The position numbers were made by a program, and so were the translations under genes. Positions 34,456 to 41,424 of a stretch of DNA of 41,525 bases are shown piece after piece. The notes under the pieces were generated by a model that saw only the letters and a list, made by a program, of their open reading frames with translations, did not search any database and had not been told where the DNA came from. Every line of letters begins with the position of its first letter. Position 1 is the first letter of the stretch. Source of the DNA: Bacteroidota bacterium (GTDB taxonomy: Bacteria > Bacteroidota > Bacteroidia > Cytophagales > Cyclobacteriaceae); assembly GCA_018267135.1 (NCBI GenBank), contig JAFDZA010000003.1, positions 1-41,525 on the forward strand, in the 5' to 3' direction.

Positions 34456-35628
34456 ATGAAACGCGTAGTGGTGGGTCTTTCAGGAGGAGTTGATTCCAGC
34501 GTAGCCGCTTATTTATTAAAAGAACAAGGCTATGAAGTAATCGGTATGTTCATGAAAAACTGGCATGACGACTCCGTTACCCTCAGCCACGAGTGCCCCT
34601 GGCTTGACGACAGCAACGATGCCATGATTGTAGCCCAGCACCTCGGTATCCCTTTTCAAACTATCGATCTGAGTCAAGAATACAAAGAACGGATTGTAGA
34701 TTATATGTTTGCCGAATACCGGGCCGGCCGAACCCCCAACCCCGATGTACTGTGCAACCGGGAAATTAAGTTTGATATATTTCTGAAAGCCGCCCTGAAA
34801 CTGGGAGCTGATTTTGTAGCCACCGGGCACTATGCCCGAAAAGCAGAGACCGATATAAACGGGAAAAAAACCTATCGTTTACTGGCCGGCAAAGATCCCA
34901 ATAAAGATCAGAGTTATTTTTTGTGCCAACTCACCCAGGCGCAACTTTCTAAGTCCCTGTTTCCGGTTGGCGAGTGGCTGAAACCAGACGTACGTGCCTT
35001 AGCCAAAAAGGCCGGACTGGCCACAGCTGAAAAAAAAGATTCGCAAGGGCTGTGCTTCATCGGCAAAGTACACCTGCCCGATTTTTTGCAACAACAGTTA
35101 GAACCCAAAAAAGGAAACGTAATAGAAGTACCTGCTTCATCAGCCATTTTCAAAAATAATTTTGAGGCGGATGATTGGGCAGGGCTCACACAAGCCTATT
35201 CATTTTCTACCGAGGCAGGCAAAGTAGTGGGCGAGCACAACGGAGCTCACTTTTACACCATCGGCCAGCGCAGAGGGTTGAATCTGGGTGGCTTTGAAAA
35301 ACCTTTGTTCGTGATTGGCACCGACACCGAAAAAAATATTATTTACACCGGCATGGGCGAAAACCACCCGGGGCTTTACCGAAAAGGATTGTTCATTCCT
35401 TTGCCAGATGTACACTGGGTGCGGCCTGATCTGAAAATGAAAGCCGGGGAAAGTCAAAATTATATGGCTCGCATCCGTTACCGCCAGCCACTCGAAGAAT
35501 GTACGCTGCACCAAAAAGAAAACGGCCTCTATATTATTTTTAACCGGCCACAACGCGGGGTAACCCCCGGCCAGTTTGCCGCCTGGTACACCGGAGATGA
35601 GCTAATCGGCTCGGGCATCATCCACTGA
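34456..35628 (+). CDS. mnmA: tRNA-specific 2-thiouridylase MnmA
   Basis: This 390-residue enzyme makes 2-thiouridine at tRNA wobble position 34 (tRNA-Lys, -Glu, -Gln), using sulfur relayed from IscS-type desulfurases. The N-terminal PP-loop GLSGGVDSS (about residues 7-15) binds ATP. The catalytic cysteines are C100 ([12 protein letters not shown]) and C200 ([10 protein letters not shown]). GHYARKAET and the C-terminal beta-barrel ([24 protein letters not shown]) are family hallmarks. Length is normal. The stop is followed by a DUF5686 gene with its own promoter. Confidence 0.97.
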   Translation: MKRVVVGLSGGVDSSVAAYLLKEQGYEVIGMFMKNWHDDSVTLSHECPWLDDSNDAMIVAQHLGIPFQTIDLSQEYKERIVDYMFAEYRAGRTPNPDVLCNREIKFDIFLKAALKLGADFVATGHYARKAETDINGKKTYRLLAGKDPNKDQSYFLCQLTQAQLSKSLFPVGEWLKPDVRALAKKAGLATAEKKDSQGLCFIGKVHLPDFLQQQLEPKKGNVIEVPASSAIFKNNFEADDWAGLTQAYSFSTEAGKVVGEHNGAHFYTIGQRRGLNLGGFEKPLFVIGTDTEKNIIYTGMGENHPGLYRKGLFIPLPDVHWVRPDLKMKAGESQNYMARIRYRQPLEECTLHQKENGLYIIFNRPQRGVTPGQFAAWYTGDELIGSGIIH

Positions 35629-35649
35629 TTATTTTTATAAAATTGCAAT

Positions 35650-35680
35650 TTTGCAGCACGCACTCCCTTCTCTATCTTTG
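35650..35680 (+). promoter_or_regulatory. Strong Bacteroidota promoter for the DUF5686 gene
   Basis: TTTG at 35650-35653 and TATCTTTG at 35673-35680 are separated by exactly 19 nt, an ideal consensus match. Transcription should start near 35687, 47 nt before the ATG at 35734. A 14-bp perfect palindrome, AAAATTGCAATTTT (35639-35652), overlaps the -33 box and may be an operator. Confidence 0.82.
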
Positions 35681-35733
35681 GGCGTTAATCCGGCTTTAAC
35701 GATTTTTTGTATCAGAGAAAAAGAACACTGCGA

Positions 35734-38241
35734 ATGAAGCTCGTTAAAAACGGATCTCTTATCTTCTTCCTGCCAATCTTACTTTTCCCTGGCATTTTAT
35801 TAGCCCAAGAAACGGAAGTGCGAGGCAAAATAACCGATGCCATCTCGGGCGACCCCATCCCTTTTGCCAATGTTCTGTTTAAAGGCACTACCGTAGGCGT
35901 AACGTCTGATTTTGATGGAAATTTTTTATTGAAAGCCAGCCTGCTGGCCGACTCGGTTATGGTTACCTCTGTAGGCTACAAACCTAAAACTAAAGCGGTA
36001 AAACCCGGGAAGCAAATAATTAATTTCCAGTTGGAAGAAGCCGTTACCGGATTAAAGGAATTGGTCATCGCTTCGGGAGAAAATCCGGCATTCGGAATTT
36101 TACGAAAAATAGTGGACCGCAAAAAACGTAACGACAAACGAAATCTTCATGCTTATGAATATGAATCGTACACTAAAACGGAAATAGATGTAAACCGGAT
36201 TTCTGAAAAACTGCGGCAGAAAAAAACCATGAAAAAAATTGCACAGGTTTTAGATAGTATTGACCGCGTGGTGGGTGAAGATGGAAAGCCGGTGCTGCCC
36301 TTATCTGTTTCGGAGGCCATGTCAAAATTTTATTACCGCAGCAATCCGTCTGTTAAAACCGAGCATATTTTAAATACCCGTTTTAGCGGAGTTGGGTTTG
36401 CCAGCGGAAGCGCAGTAACCCAACTGGTAGGAGCCTCCTTTCAGGAGTATAATTTTTACCAAAATTGGTTGGATATTCTGGGTAAAAATTTTGTGTCGCC
36501 CATAGCCGACAGTTGGCGATTTTACTACGATTATGATTTAACCGACAGCGTTTATGTGGGGAAAGATTTTTGTTACCGGTTAGATTTTTTTCCGATCAGC
36601 CCGGCCGAGTTGGCTTTCTCCGGCACGATGTGGATACGGAAAGAAGATTATGCTCTGCGGCAGATTGATGCCTCGGTAGGCAAACGAGCCAATATCAATT
36701 TTATTGATAAAATTCAGATTCAGCAGGAGCTCATGCCCACATCGGCCGGGCCGTGGCTACCCAAAAAAAGCCGGGTACTTATTAACGTAAGCGAGTTGAG
36801 CAAAAACTCGGCCGGCCTGTTAGCCAAATTTTACTCGAGCAATAAAAACCCGGTCATTAACCAACCTCACGAAAATTCTTTTTACGATAAACGGGTAAAC
36901 GTTGCCGAAGATGCCGCGCAAGACCAAAATGAAAAACTTTGGGACAGCCTGCGGCACGAGCCTTTGAGTGCCTCCGAAAAGAATGTGTATCGCATGATTG
37001 ATACCCTGAAAAACATTCCAATTGTAAGAACCTATGTAGATGTTATTAAAGTGGTGGTACAGGGGTATTATAATTTTGGAGAAGTAGAGGTGGGGCCTTA
37101 TGCTGCTGCCGTAGCTTCCAATACTGTAGAAGGCACGCGTATGCAATTGGGATTCCGAACGAATTCTCACTTTAGCAGAAAAATGGTGTACACCGGATCG
37201 CTGGCGTATGGGTTTACCGATATGCGCACCAAATTTTCATTAGGTATAAGACGCATATTATCGCGCCAGCATTGGACCACCATAGGCTTTCGCTACACAC
37301 GCGATATTTTGCGACTGGGGTTAGACTTAGAATCTATGGGCAATAATCCTATTTTCGTTGCGGCCAGCCACTGGGGAAGATTTGCCAGAGCCTACTACTA
37401 CGATGAGTTTTCCGTTTATGGAAGGCGGGAGTTTATAAGAGGATTATCGGGGCGGGCTTCATTCCGGCACTGGTCGTTTGTGCCTACTTATAATTTCGGT
37501 TTTCCCGCAGACCCGGGCAACAGCCACACTGCTATTTTAAATCAATTTAAAAGTGCCGAAGGGTTAGTAGAAGTTCGCTATGCGCGAACCGAAACCTATT
37601 TCCAGGGGGGCAACGAACGGGTAAATGTGGGCAATGGAACATGGCCGGCCATTACCCTGCGATATACGCGCGGCTTTAAAGGTATTGCCGGCAGCGATTT
37701 TGAGTACGACAAACTGCGTTTAAATATTGATCAGCGCATCAAGATGGGCGTATTGGGCAACGGATTTTTAACCCTTACCAGCGAACATGTTTTTAATCAA
37801 TTGCCCTACCCGTTACTTACCGTACATCTCGGCAACCAAGCCCCTACCTATACACCTTTTACTTTTAACTTGATGAACTTCGGTGAGTTTGTAAGCGATC
37901 AGTCCGTGTCCATGCACTACCGTCAACATTTTGAGGGCCTGCTGTTAAACCGTGTGCCGTTTCTAAACCGGATGAAGTGGCGGTTGGTGGGTACAGCCAA
38001 TATGATTTACGGATCCTTGCGAAACTCTAACCGGCTGCTGATTTCTGAAACAACTCCCAACGGCAGCCCTACTTTGCACACCGGATATTTTAGCGGCAAT
38101 GTTCCTTACCTGGAAATGGGCTATGGCGTAGAAAATATTTTTAGTTTTTTGCGCATTGACTTTGTGCACCGGCTCACATACCTGCAAAACCCCGATGCCA
38201 GAAAGTTTGGCGTGTTGCTCACGGCCCAGTTCAGGCTTTAA
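35734..38241 (+). CDS. DUF5686 outer-membrane protein with carboxypeptidase-regulatory-like domain
   Basis: This 835-residue protein has a signal peptide ending near GILLAQ, followed by one carboxypeptidase-regulatory-like Ig domain (about 25-110: VRGKITDAISGDPIPFANVL, SVGYKPKTK). The rest is a DUF5686 region: GEYESY-like N-part (HAYEYESYTKTEIDV), SMW-like FSGTMWIRKEDYALRQ, and a beta-strand-rich barrel domain ending in FGVLLTAQFRL, a typical outer-membrane C-terminus with aromatic/hydrophobic last strand. The ATG at 35734 was chosen because the upstream TTG at 35707 lies too close to the promoter start and adds a basic leader (YQRKRTLR). Function of the family is not known; surface placement is inferred. 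Confidence 0.9.
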   Translation: MKLVKNGSLIFFLPILLFPGILLAQETEVRGKITDAISGDPIPFANVLFKGTTVGVTSDFDGNFLLKASLLADSVMVTSVGYKPKTKAVKPGKQIINFQLEEAVTGLKELVIASGENPAFGILRKIVDRKKRNDKRNLHAYEYESYTKTEIDVNRISEKLRQKKTMKKIAQVLDSIDRVVGEDGKPVLPLSVSEAMSKFYYRSNPSVKTEHILNTRFSGVGFASGSAVTQLVGASFQEYNFYQNWLDILGKNFVSPIADSWRFYYDYDLTDSVYVGKDFCYRLDFFPISPAELAFSGTMWIRKEDYALRQIDASVGKRANINFIDKIQIQQELMPTSAGPWLPKKSRVLINVSELSKNSAGLLAKFYSSNKNPVINQPHENSFYDKRVNVAEDAAQDQNEKLWDSLRHEPLSASEKNVYRMIDTLKNIPIVRTYVDVIKVVVQGYYNFGEVEVGPYAAAVASNTVEGTRMQLGFRTNSHFSRKMVYTGSLAYGFTDMRTKFSLGIRRILSRQHWTTIGFRYTRDILRLGLDLESMGNNPIFVAASHWGRFARAYYYDEFSVYGRREFIRGLSGRASFRHWSFVPTYNFGFPADPGNSHTAILNQFKSAEGLVEVRYARTETYFQGGNERVNVGNGTWPAITLRYTRGFKGIAGSDFEYDKLRLNIDQRIKMGVLGNGFLTLTSEHVFNQLPYPLLTVHLGNQAPTYTPFTFNLMNFGEFVSDQSVSMHYRQHFEGLLLNRVPFLNRMKWRLVGTANMIYGSLRNSNRLLISETTPNGSPTLHTGYFSGNVPYLEMGYGVENIFSFLRIDFVHRLTYLQNPDARKFGVLLTAQFRL

Positions 38242-38300
38242 CAACCGATGTTGTAAGCAACGGCCACCAGCAAATCATTGGGCTAACTAAAAATACAAAT

Positions 38301-38708
38301 ATGAAAACGACAATGAGACAACCACTAGGGCTTCTTATTTTTACTCTATCAATAATAACATTTGATTCTACAACCTCATCAGCTCAGGAAGGGACAACTT
38401 ACATGCGGATCGCTAAGATTACAGTTGACAGTGCGAAGTTAGACGAATACAAAACAGCCTTAAAAGAACAAATGCAATCAGCCCTACAACTTGAAAAAGG
38501 CGTTTGGGGTTACGTTGCCGTACAAGACAAGAAAAATCCTTCAAAGATTACAATCATGGAAACCTATGCTAGTGTTGATGCTTACCAGGCACACATTCAA
38601 ACAGACCATTTTAAAAAATATAAAGTATGTGTTGCAGGTATGGTTAAGCAACTAGAGTTAATCGATGTTATTCCTATTTCCATCCAGTTAAAATCAAATC
38701 CAAAATAA
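38301..38708 (+). CDS. Exported antibiotic-biosynthesis-monooxygenase (ABM)-domain protein
   Basis: This 135-residue protein has a signal peptide (about residues 1-29, ending in SSAQE) and one ABM/YgiN-like ferredoxin-fold domain: MRIAKITVDSAKLDEYKTAL, EKGVWGYVAVQDKKNPSKI, METYASVDAYQAHIQTDHFKKY. The H-x-x-T-x-H pattern and Y/W residues fit this fold, which covers quinol monooxygenases and heme-degrading IsdG-like enzymes. Export is unusual for the cytoplasmic YgiN type. It lies 59 bp after the DUF5686 gene. Chemistry and partner are unassigned. Confidence 0.88.
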   Translation: MKTTMRQPLGLLIFTLSIITFDSTTSSAQEGTTYMRIAKITVDSAKLDEYKTALKEQMQSALQLEKGVWGYVAVQDKKNPSKITIMETYASVDAYQAHIQTDHFKKYKVCVAGMVKQLELIDVIPISIQLKSNPK

Positions 38709-38882
38709 AAGAAGAGGTATAAAGAAGAAAAAACTACCTCTCACAACTACAAAGTAGTATTGACTTTAGCTGGCAGCCAATCAGTAAGAAAAAAAAGTAT
38801 TACCTCCGCAGCCCATACATGAGCCGTTGAAAATTGGTAAAGAGTTATTCTTCGATCACTTTTCATTCTTGCCTGTTTGCAA

Positions 38883-38891
38883 GTTAGTGGC
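38883..38891 (+). repeat. Short inverted repeat, left copy (pairs with 39435-39443)
   Basis: GTTAGTGGC lies 62 bp before the GyrI-like gene and matches, with one mismatch, the reverse complement of GCCGCTAAC at 39435-39443, which overlaps the gene's stop codon. The surrounding 38709-38953 has no gene. Similar GTTR-type short cores bracket gene cassettes in other bacteria; cassette identity is not shown here. Confidence 0.4.
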
Positions 38892-38953
38892 AAGTGTAGC
38901 CGACCACCGTTTCAAGAATAAGGGAGACAGAAAACAGGTATTTAATTAGAAAC

Positions 38954-39442
38954 ATGACACCGAGAATTCAAATATTAAACGAAAAGAAATTAATCGGTAA
39001 GCGGTTAACAATGAGTTTTGCTGACTACAAAATTGCAGAACTATGGCGTACTTTTTCGCCAAGACGAAAGGAAATTGCAAACAACTTAACAAACGATCTA
39101 ATTTCATTGGTTGTTTACAAACCGAACCATTTTGCAGACTTCAAGCCGACTAACGAATTTGAAAGATGGGCAACCGTTGAAGTCGCAAGCTTTGATAATA
39201 TTCCGGCCGATATGGAAACCTTTATTTTGCCAGGCGGACTTTATGCAGTTTTTGACTATAATGGTTTAAACACAGACCATTCTATTTTTCAATATATATT
39301 AGGAACATGGTTGCCAGGTTCAAACTACGTTTTAGACGGCAGGCCGCACTTTGAAGTGCTAAACGACAAATACAAAAACAATGACCCGGCTTCAGAAGAA
39401 GAAATTTGGATACCAATAAGGCCGAAGAACACCAGCCGCTAA
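38954..39442 (+). CDS. GyrI-like small-molecule-binding domain protein
   Basis: This 162-residue single-domain protein has no signal peptide. The pattern IQILNEKKLIGKRLTMSFADYKIAELWRTF at the start, the middle ERWATVEVASFDNIPADMETFILPGGLYAVFDYNG and the closing FEVLNDKYKNNDPASEEEIWIPI are those of the GyrI/AraC-effector-binding (SOUL/BmrR C-domain-like) family, with the conserved acidic/aromatic end EEIWIPI. There is no DNA-binding domain, so it is the stand-alone type, which binds drugs or hydrophobic cofactors and includes E. coli SbmC/GyrI. It sits in an accessory stretch between short inverted repeats. Confidence 0.9.
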   Translation: MTPRIQILNEKKLIGKRLTMSFADYKIAELWRTFSPRRKEIANNLTNDLISLVVYKPNHFADFKPTNEFERWATVEVASFDNIPADMETFILPGGLYAVFDYNGLNTDHSIFQYILGTWLPGSNYVLDGRPHFEVLNDKYKNNDPASEEEIWIPIRPKNTSR

Positions 39443-39443
39443 C
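39435..39443 (-). repeat. Short inverted repeat, right copy (pairs with 38883-38891)
   Basis: GCCGCTAAC spans the stop codon of the GyrI-like gene; its reverse complement GTTAGCGGC matches GTTAGTGGC at 38883-38891 in 8 of 9 bases. The pair brackets the whole gene. Confidence 0.4.
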
Positions 39444-39554
39444 AAGGGTTTTTCGTCTGGCGGATTAAAGCATAAACTTGGAGCATAGTGATTTTAATAC
39501 ATTGTAGTAATAGATCGGAACTTTGTGCTCCGAAACCCACCCGAACACAAAATG

Positions 39555-39698
39555 TCAAACCGATAAATTCTTCACTTGCACAAAGCCCTGTTCGTTATCA
39601 GCAATTTCAAAAGCTAACGGACGCACCGTACCTTGTTTGTGCTCTATGAAAGACCGTTGGCTCAATGGCGTGTAAAAACCCGAGCGCAATTCTGGTTG
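39555..39698 (-). pseudogene. C-terminal fragment of an unidentified protein
   Basis: The minus strand from 39698 to a TGA at 39555 reads QPELRSGFYTPLSQRSFIEH, then KQGTVRPLAFEIADNEQGFV and QVKNLSV. It has natural-protein composition but no start codon, and the frame closes at a TAG about 30 bp upstream, where a hairpin (39707-39735) lies. It looks like the tail of a larger gene whose front was lost. I do not recognise the family. The rest of 39443-39843 has no gene. Confidence 0.5.
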
Positions 39699-39706
39699 AA
39701 ATGTAA

Positions 39707-39735
39707 AAGCCCTTAGTTGTAGAGACTAAGGGCTT
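39707..39735. repeat. Perfect 11-bp stem-loop
   Basis: AAGCCCTTAGT (39707-39717) pairs perfectly with ACTAAGGGCTT (39725-39735) around a 7-nt loop. On the minus strand it is followed by TTTT, so it could be a terminator there. On the plus strand it would lie at the head of a noncoding stretch before the IS110 transposase. Confidence 0.6.
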
Positions 39736-39791
39736 AGGACAATTTAATTGGTGGTCACGTCTTGGCATGAATCCCGTTCAGAATAATTTCT

Positions 39792-39823
39792 ATGCTAAGA
39801 TACATTTCCTTAGAGCATTTTTT
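39792..39823 (+). terminator. Terminator-like hairpin directly before the IS110 start codon
   Basis: ATGCTAAG (39792-39799) pairs with CTTAGAGCAT (39809-39818) with a 2-nt bulge, and six T residues follow. It would stop a transcript arriving from the left about 20 bp before the transposase ATG at 39844. A small RNA ending here, such as an IS110-type guide RNA, is possible but unproven. Confidence 0.5.
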
Positions 39824-39843
39824 CAATCACTTAAACCCTAATT

Positions 39844-40553
39844 ATGAAAAAAGAAAAAATGGCTCTCGATGTAGTTAATCCGTGTGCGGCTGCATCGATG
39901 TAGGAAGTCGTTCTCATTATGTGGCCATCGGACAGACCGATGGAGATGTAAAGGAATTTGGTGTGTACAATGAAGACCTAATCGCCCTTGCTCAGTGGCT
40001 CCTGAATAATGAAATAAAAACAGTAGCTATGGAAAGCACGGGCACTTACTGGCAAAGTCTTTTCACCACGCTACAAGGTGCTGGGCTTGAAGTAATCCTG
40101 TGCAATGGAATATTCACCAAGAACATCAAAGGGAAAAAGACGAATGTAAAGGATTGCCAATGGATTCAAAAACTTCATACGCTTGGGCTCTTGAGTGGAA
40201 ATTTTCTTCCTGATGAAGCGACCCAACAACTCCGGACCTATTGCAGACACCGAGCCAATCTACTGGAGCAGGCAGCAGACACTTCGCGGAAAATGCAAAA
40301 GTATCTACGATTGCTTAATCTTCGATTGGACGTTGTGGTGAAAGATATAACCAGGCTCACCGGATTGAGCATCATCGATGCCATTTGCAAAGGCGAAATG
40401 AATCCTGAAAAACTTGCTTCACTGAGATATGGAAATTGTAAAAAATCCGAACAGGAAATAGCAAAAGCCTTGTAAAGCAATGGAAGGAAAGACCTGTTAT
40501 TTTCATTGACTCATGAGTATGAATTGTACCAAGTCTTTCAACAAAAAATCGGA
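39844..40553 (+). pseudogene. Broken IS110-family transposase
   Basis: The DEDD-type N-terminal domain of an IS110-family transposase is clear: GIDVGS-like CIDVGSRSHYVAIG, AMESTGTYWQSLF, EVILCNGIFTKNIKGKKTNV and KDCQWIQKLHTLGLL, with the active-site D/E residues in place. Two lesions break it. A one-base loss near 39890 puts the natural start MKKEKMALDVVNPCAA (39844) out of frame with the rest, which then opens at a GTG at 39882. A CAA-to-TAA-type nonsense follows AKAL at 40473-40475, after which the same frame reads SNGRKDLLFSLTHEYELYQ to about 40553. The C-terminal transposase-20 domain with the catalytic serine is missing, so the protein cannot be functional. Confidence 0.9.
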
Positions 40554-40555
40554 AG

Positions 40556-40621
40556 GCAGATTTAATTAAGCTAGTTAAAGATGGCTTTCAACCTGCTATT
40601 GACTTGTATAATGGACTTTAA
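40556..40621 (+). pseudogene. Possible ECF sigma-factor N-terminal scrap
   Basis: A 21-codon open segment ADLIKLVKDGFQPAIDLYNG, ending LeuTAA, resembles the first helix of extracytoplasmic-function sigma factors (typically D..LI.LVK.GDQ.AF..LY). It abuts the end of the broken IS110 reading frame, in another frame. The match is short, so chance remains possible. No sigma gene follows in the rest of 40476-40678. Confidence 0.35.
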
Positions 40622-40644
40622 TTTTTACCTAACGACTCGGTGAA

Positions 40645-40679
40645 GTGCACTGCCTACAACAAAGTGCATATGCCGTAGC
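40645..40679 (-). repeat. ~35-bp inverted repeat, left copy (pairs with 41368-41402)
   Basis: The reverse complement of 40645-40679 (GCTACGGCATATGCAC, TTTGTTGTAGGCAGTGCAC) aligns with 41368-41402 (GCTATGCAATATTCGCA, TTGTTGTGCGAAGTGCA) with a few mismatches and small gaps. The two copies are inverted and bracket the DUF6933 gene and its upstream hairpin. Confidence 0.55.
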
Positions 40680-41206
40680 TACTTAATTAAATCCTCCATT
40701 AATTCAATGGGTCTAAAAAAGTCTCGATTTCTTCTTCTGTCGGCCGTTATCTTTGTCCCAACTAAATAGTCGTTTAAGATTCCAGTTACTTTTACCTCGT
40801 CCCAAGTCTCTACTCCACCTCCGTAGTTGTTATATTTTAAATTGTCCACGTGGTGATTAATTGTCCCGATTATTTTTTTGTCGTTGTTGGATTTACTTAG
40901 TCCAATGACACCAAGTTCTTTTCTGAATTTTATTTCTTGCCGTTCGTTTATGTTTAAATCGTGATCGAGTTGTCGGATGAGTCGTTCCTTGAAGACTTGT
41001 TCAAAGTCCTTCAAGTCCTTTTTTAAAACATTTGTCATTACGACTGAATAACAAGTCTTGTTGTTCATGAATATCAAACACTTCTTTCTGTCGATGGTGA
41101 ATTGATGTCCGTTCCAGTCCCCGAGGTCTGAAGGTTCTGTCGACTGAATTGTTTGGGTAATTTGTCCCAGGAATGCCTCTAATTTCTTTGAACAGTATAT
41201 GGTCAT
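40679..41206 (-). CDS. DUF6933-family protein
   Basis: This 175-residue cytoplasmic protein begins MTIYCSKKLEAFLG. The pattern LGDWNGHQFTIDRKKCLIFMNNKTCYSVV followed by KKDLKDFEQVFKERL is that of the DUF6933 family, whose function is unknown. The rest (FRKELGVIGLSKSNNDKKIIG, INHHVDNLKYNNYGG) is helical with a conserved NHHVDNLKY-type motif. An ATG at 41317 would add 37 residues, but those are translated from the upstream folded hairpin, so the ATG at 41206 is preferred. It sits between inverted repeats in an accessory stretch. Confidence 0.82.
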   Translation of the reverse strand: MTIYCSKKLEAFLGQITQTIQSTEPSDLGDWNGHQFTIDRKKCLIFMNNKTCYSVVMTNVLKKDLKDFEQVFKERLIRQLDHDLNINERQEIKFRKELGVIGLSKSNNDKKIIGTINHHVDNLKYNNYGGGVETWDEVKVTGILNDYLVGTKITADRRRNRDFFRPIELMEDLIK

Positions 41207-41230
41207 CTTTGTCCAGTAGCTATGGCTGGT

Positions 41231-41320
41231 AACGTGATCGTATATTGTCGTGGCGGGTATTGGAAGCCTTGCCAAATGCGAAGCATGGCAAGGCTGACCT
41301 GCTGCGACTTGTCCCACGTG
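41231..41320. repeat. ~90-nt multi-segment hairpin resembling an attC-type recombination site
   Basis: Three nested pairings and a tip are visible: ACGTG (41232-41236) with CACGT (41315-41319); GTCGTGGCGGGT (41247-41258) with ACCTGCTGCGAC (41297-41308), allowing three G-U pairs; and AGCCTTGCC (41265-41273) with GGCAAGGCT (41287-41295), capped by ATGC/GCAT. The unpaired left-arm bases (ATTGGA) face a single G on the right. Integron attC sites fold in this way with extrahelical bases, but the canonical RYYYAAC/GTTRRRY cores are not clear. Confidence 0.6.
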
Positions 41321-41367
41321 ATAAATTTAAATATTGAAACACAAACCACAATGCCACTTGAAACCTC

Positions 41368-41402
41368 GCTATGCAATATTCGCATTGTTGTGCGAAGTGC
41401 AA
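41368..41402 (+). repeat. ~35-bp inverted repeat, right copy (pairs with 40645-40679)
   Basis: GCTATGCAATATTCGCA followed by TTGTTGTGCGAAGTGCA is the inverted partner of 40645-40679. With that copy it brackets the DUF6933 gene. Composition resembles dispersed repeats seen in Bacteroidota genomes, from general recollection only. Confidence 0.5.
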
Positions 41403-41424
41403 TTTCTAAGTTCAACTAATAAGT

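Noticed and set aside
38714..38742. AGAGGTA ... TACCTCT inverted repeat after the ABM gene as a terminator
   Set aside because: The 7-bp stem with a 15-nt loop and no U-run is too weak to call.
41207..41317. N-terminal extension of the DUF6933 gene by 37 codons
   Set aside because: The extension is translated from the folded hairpin region and does not match the family start MTIYCSKKLEAF.
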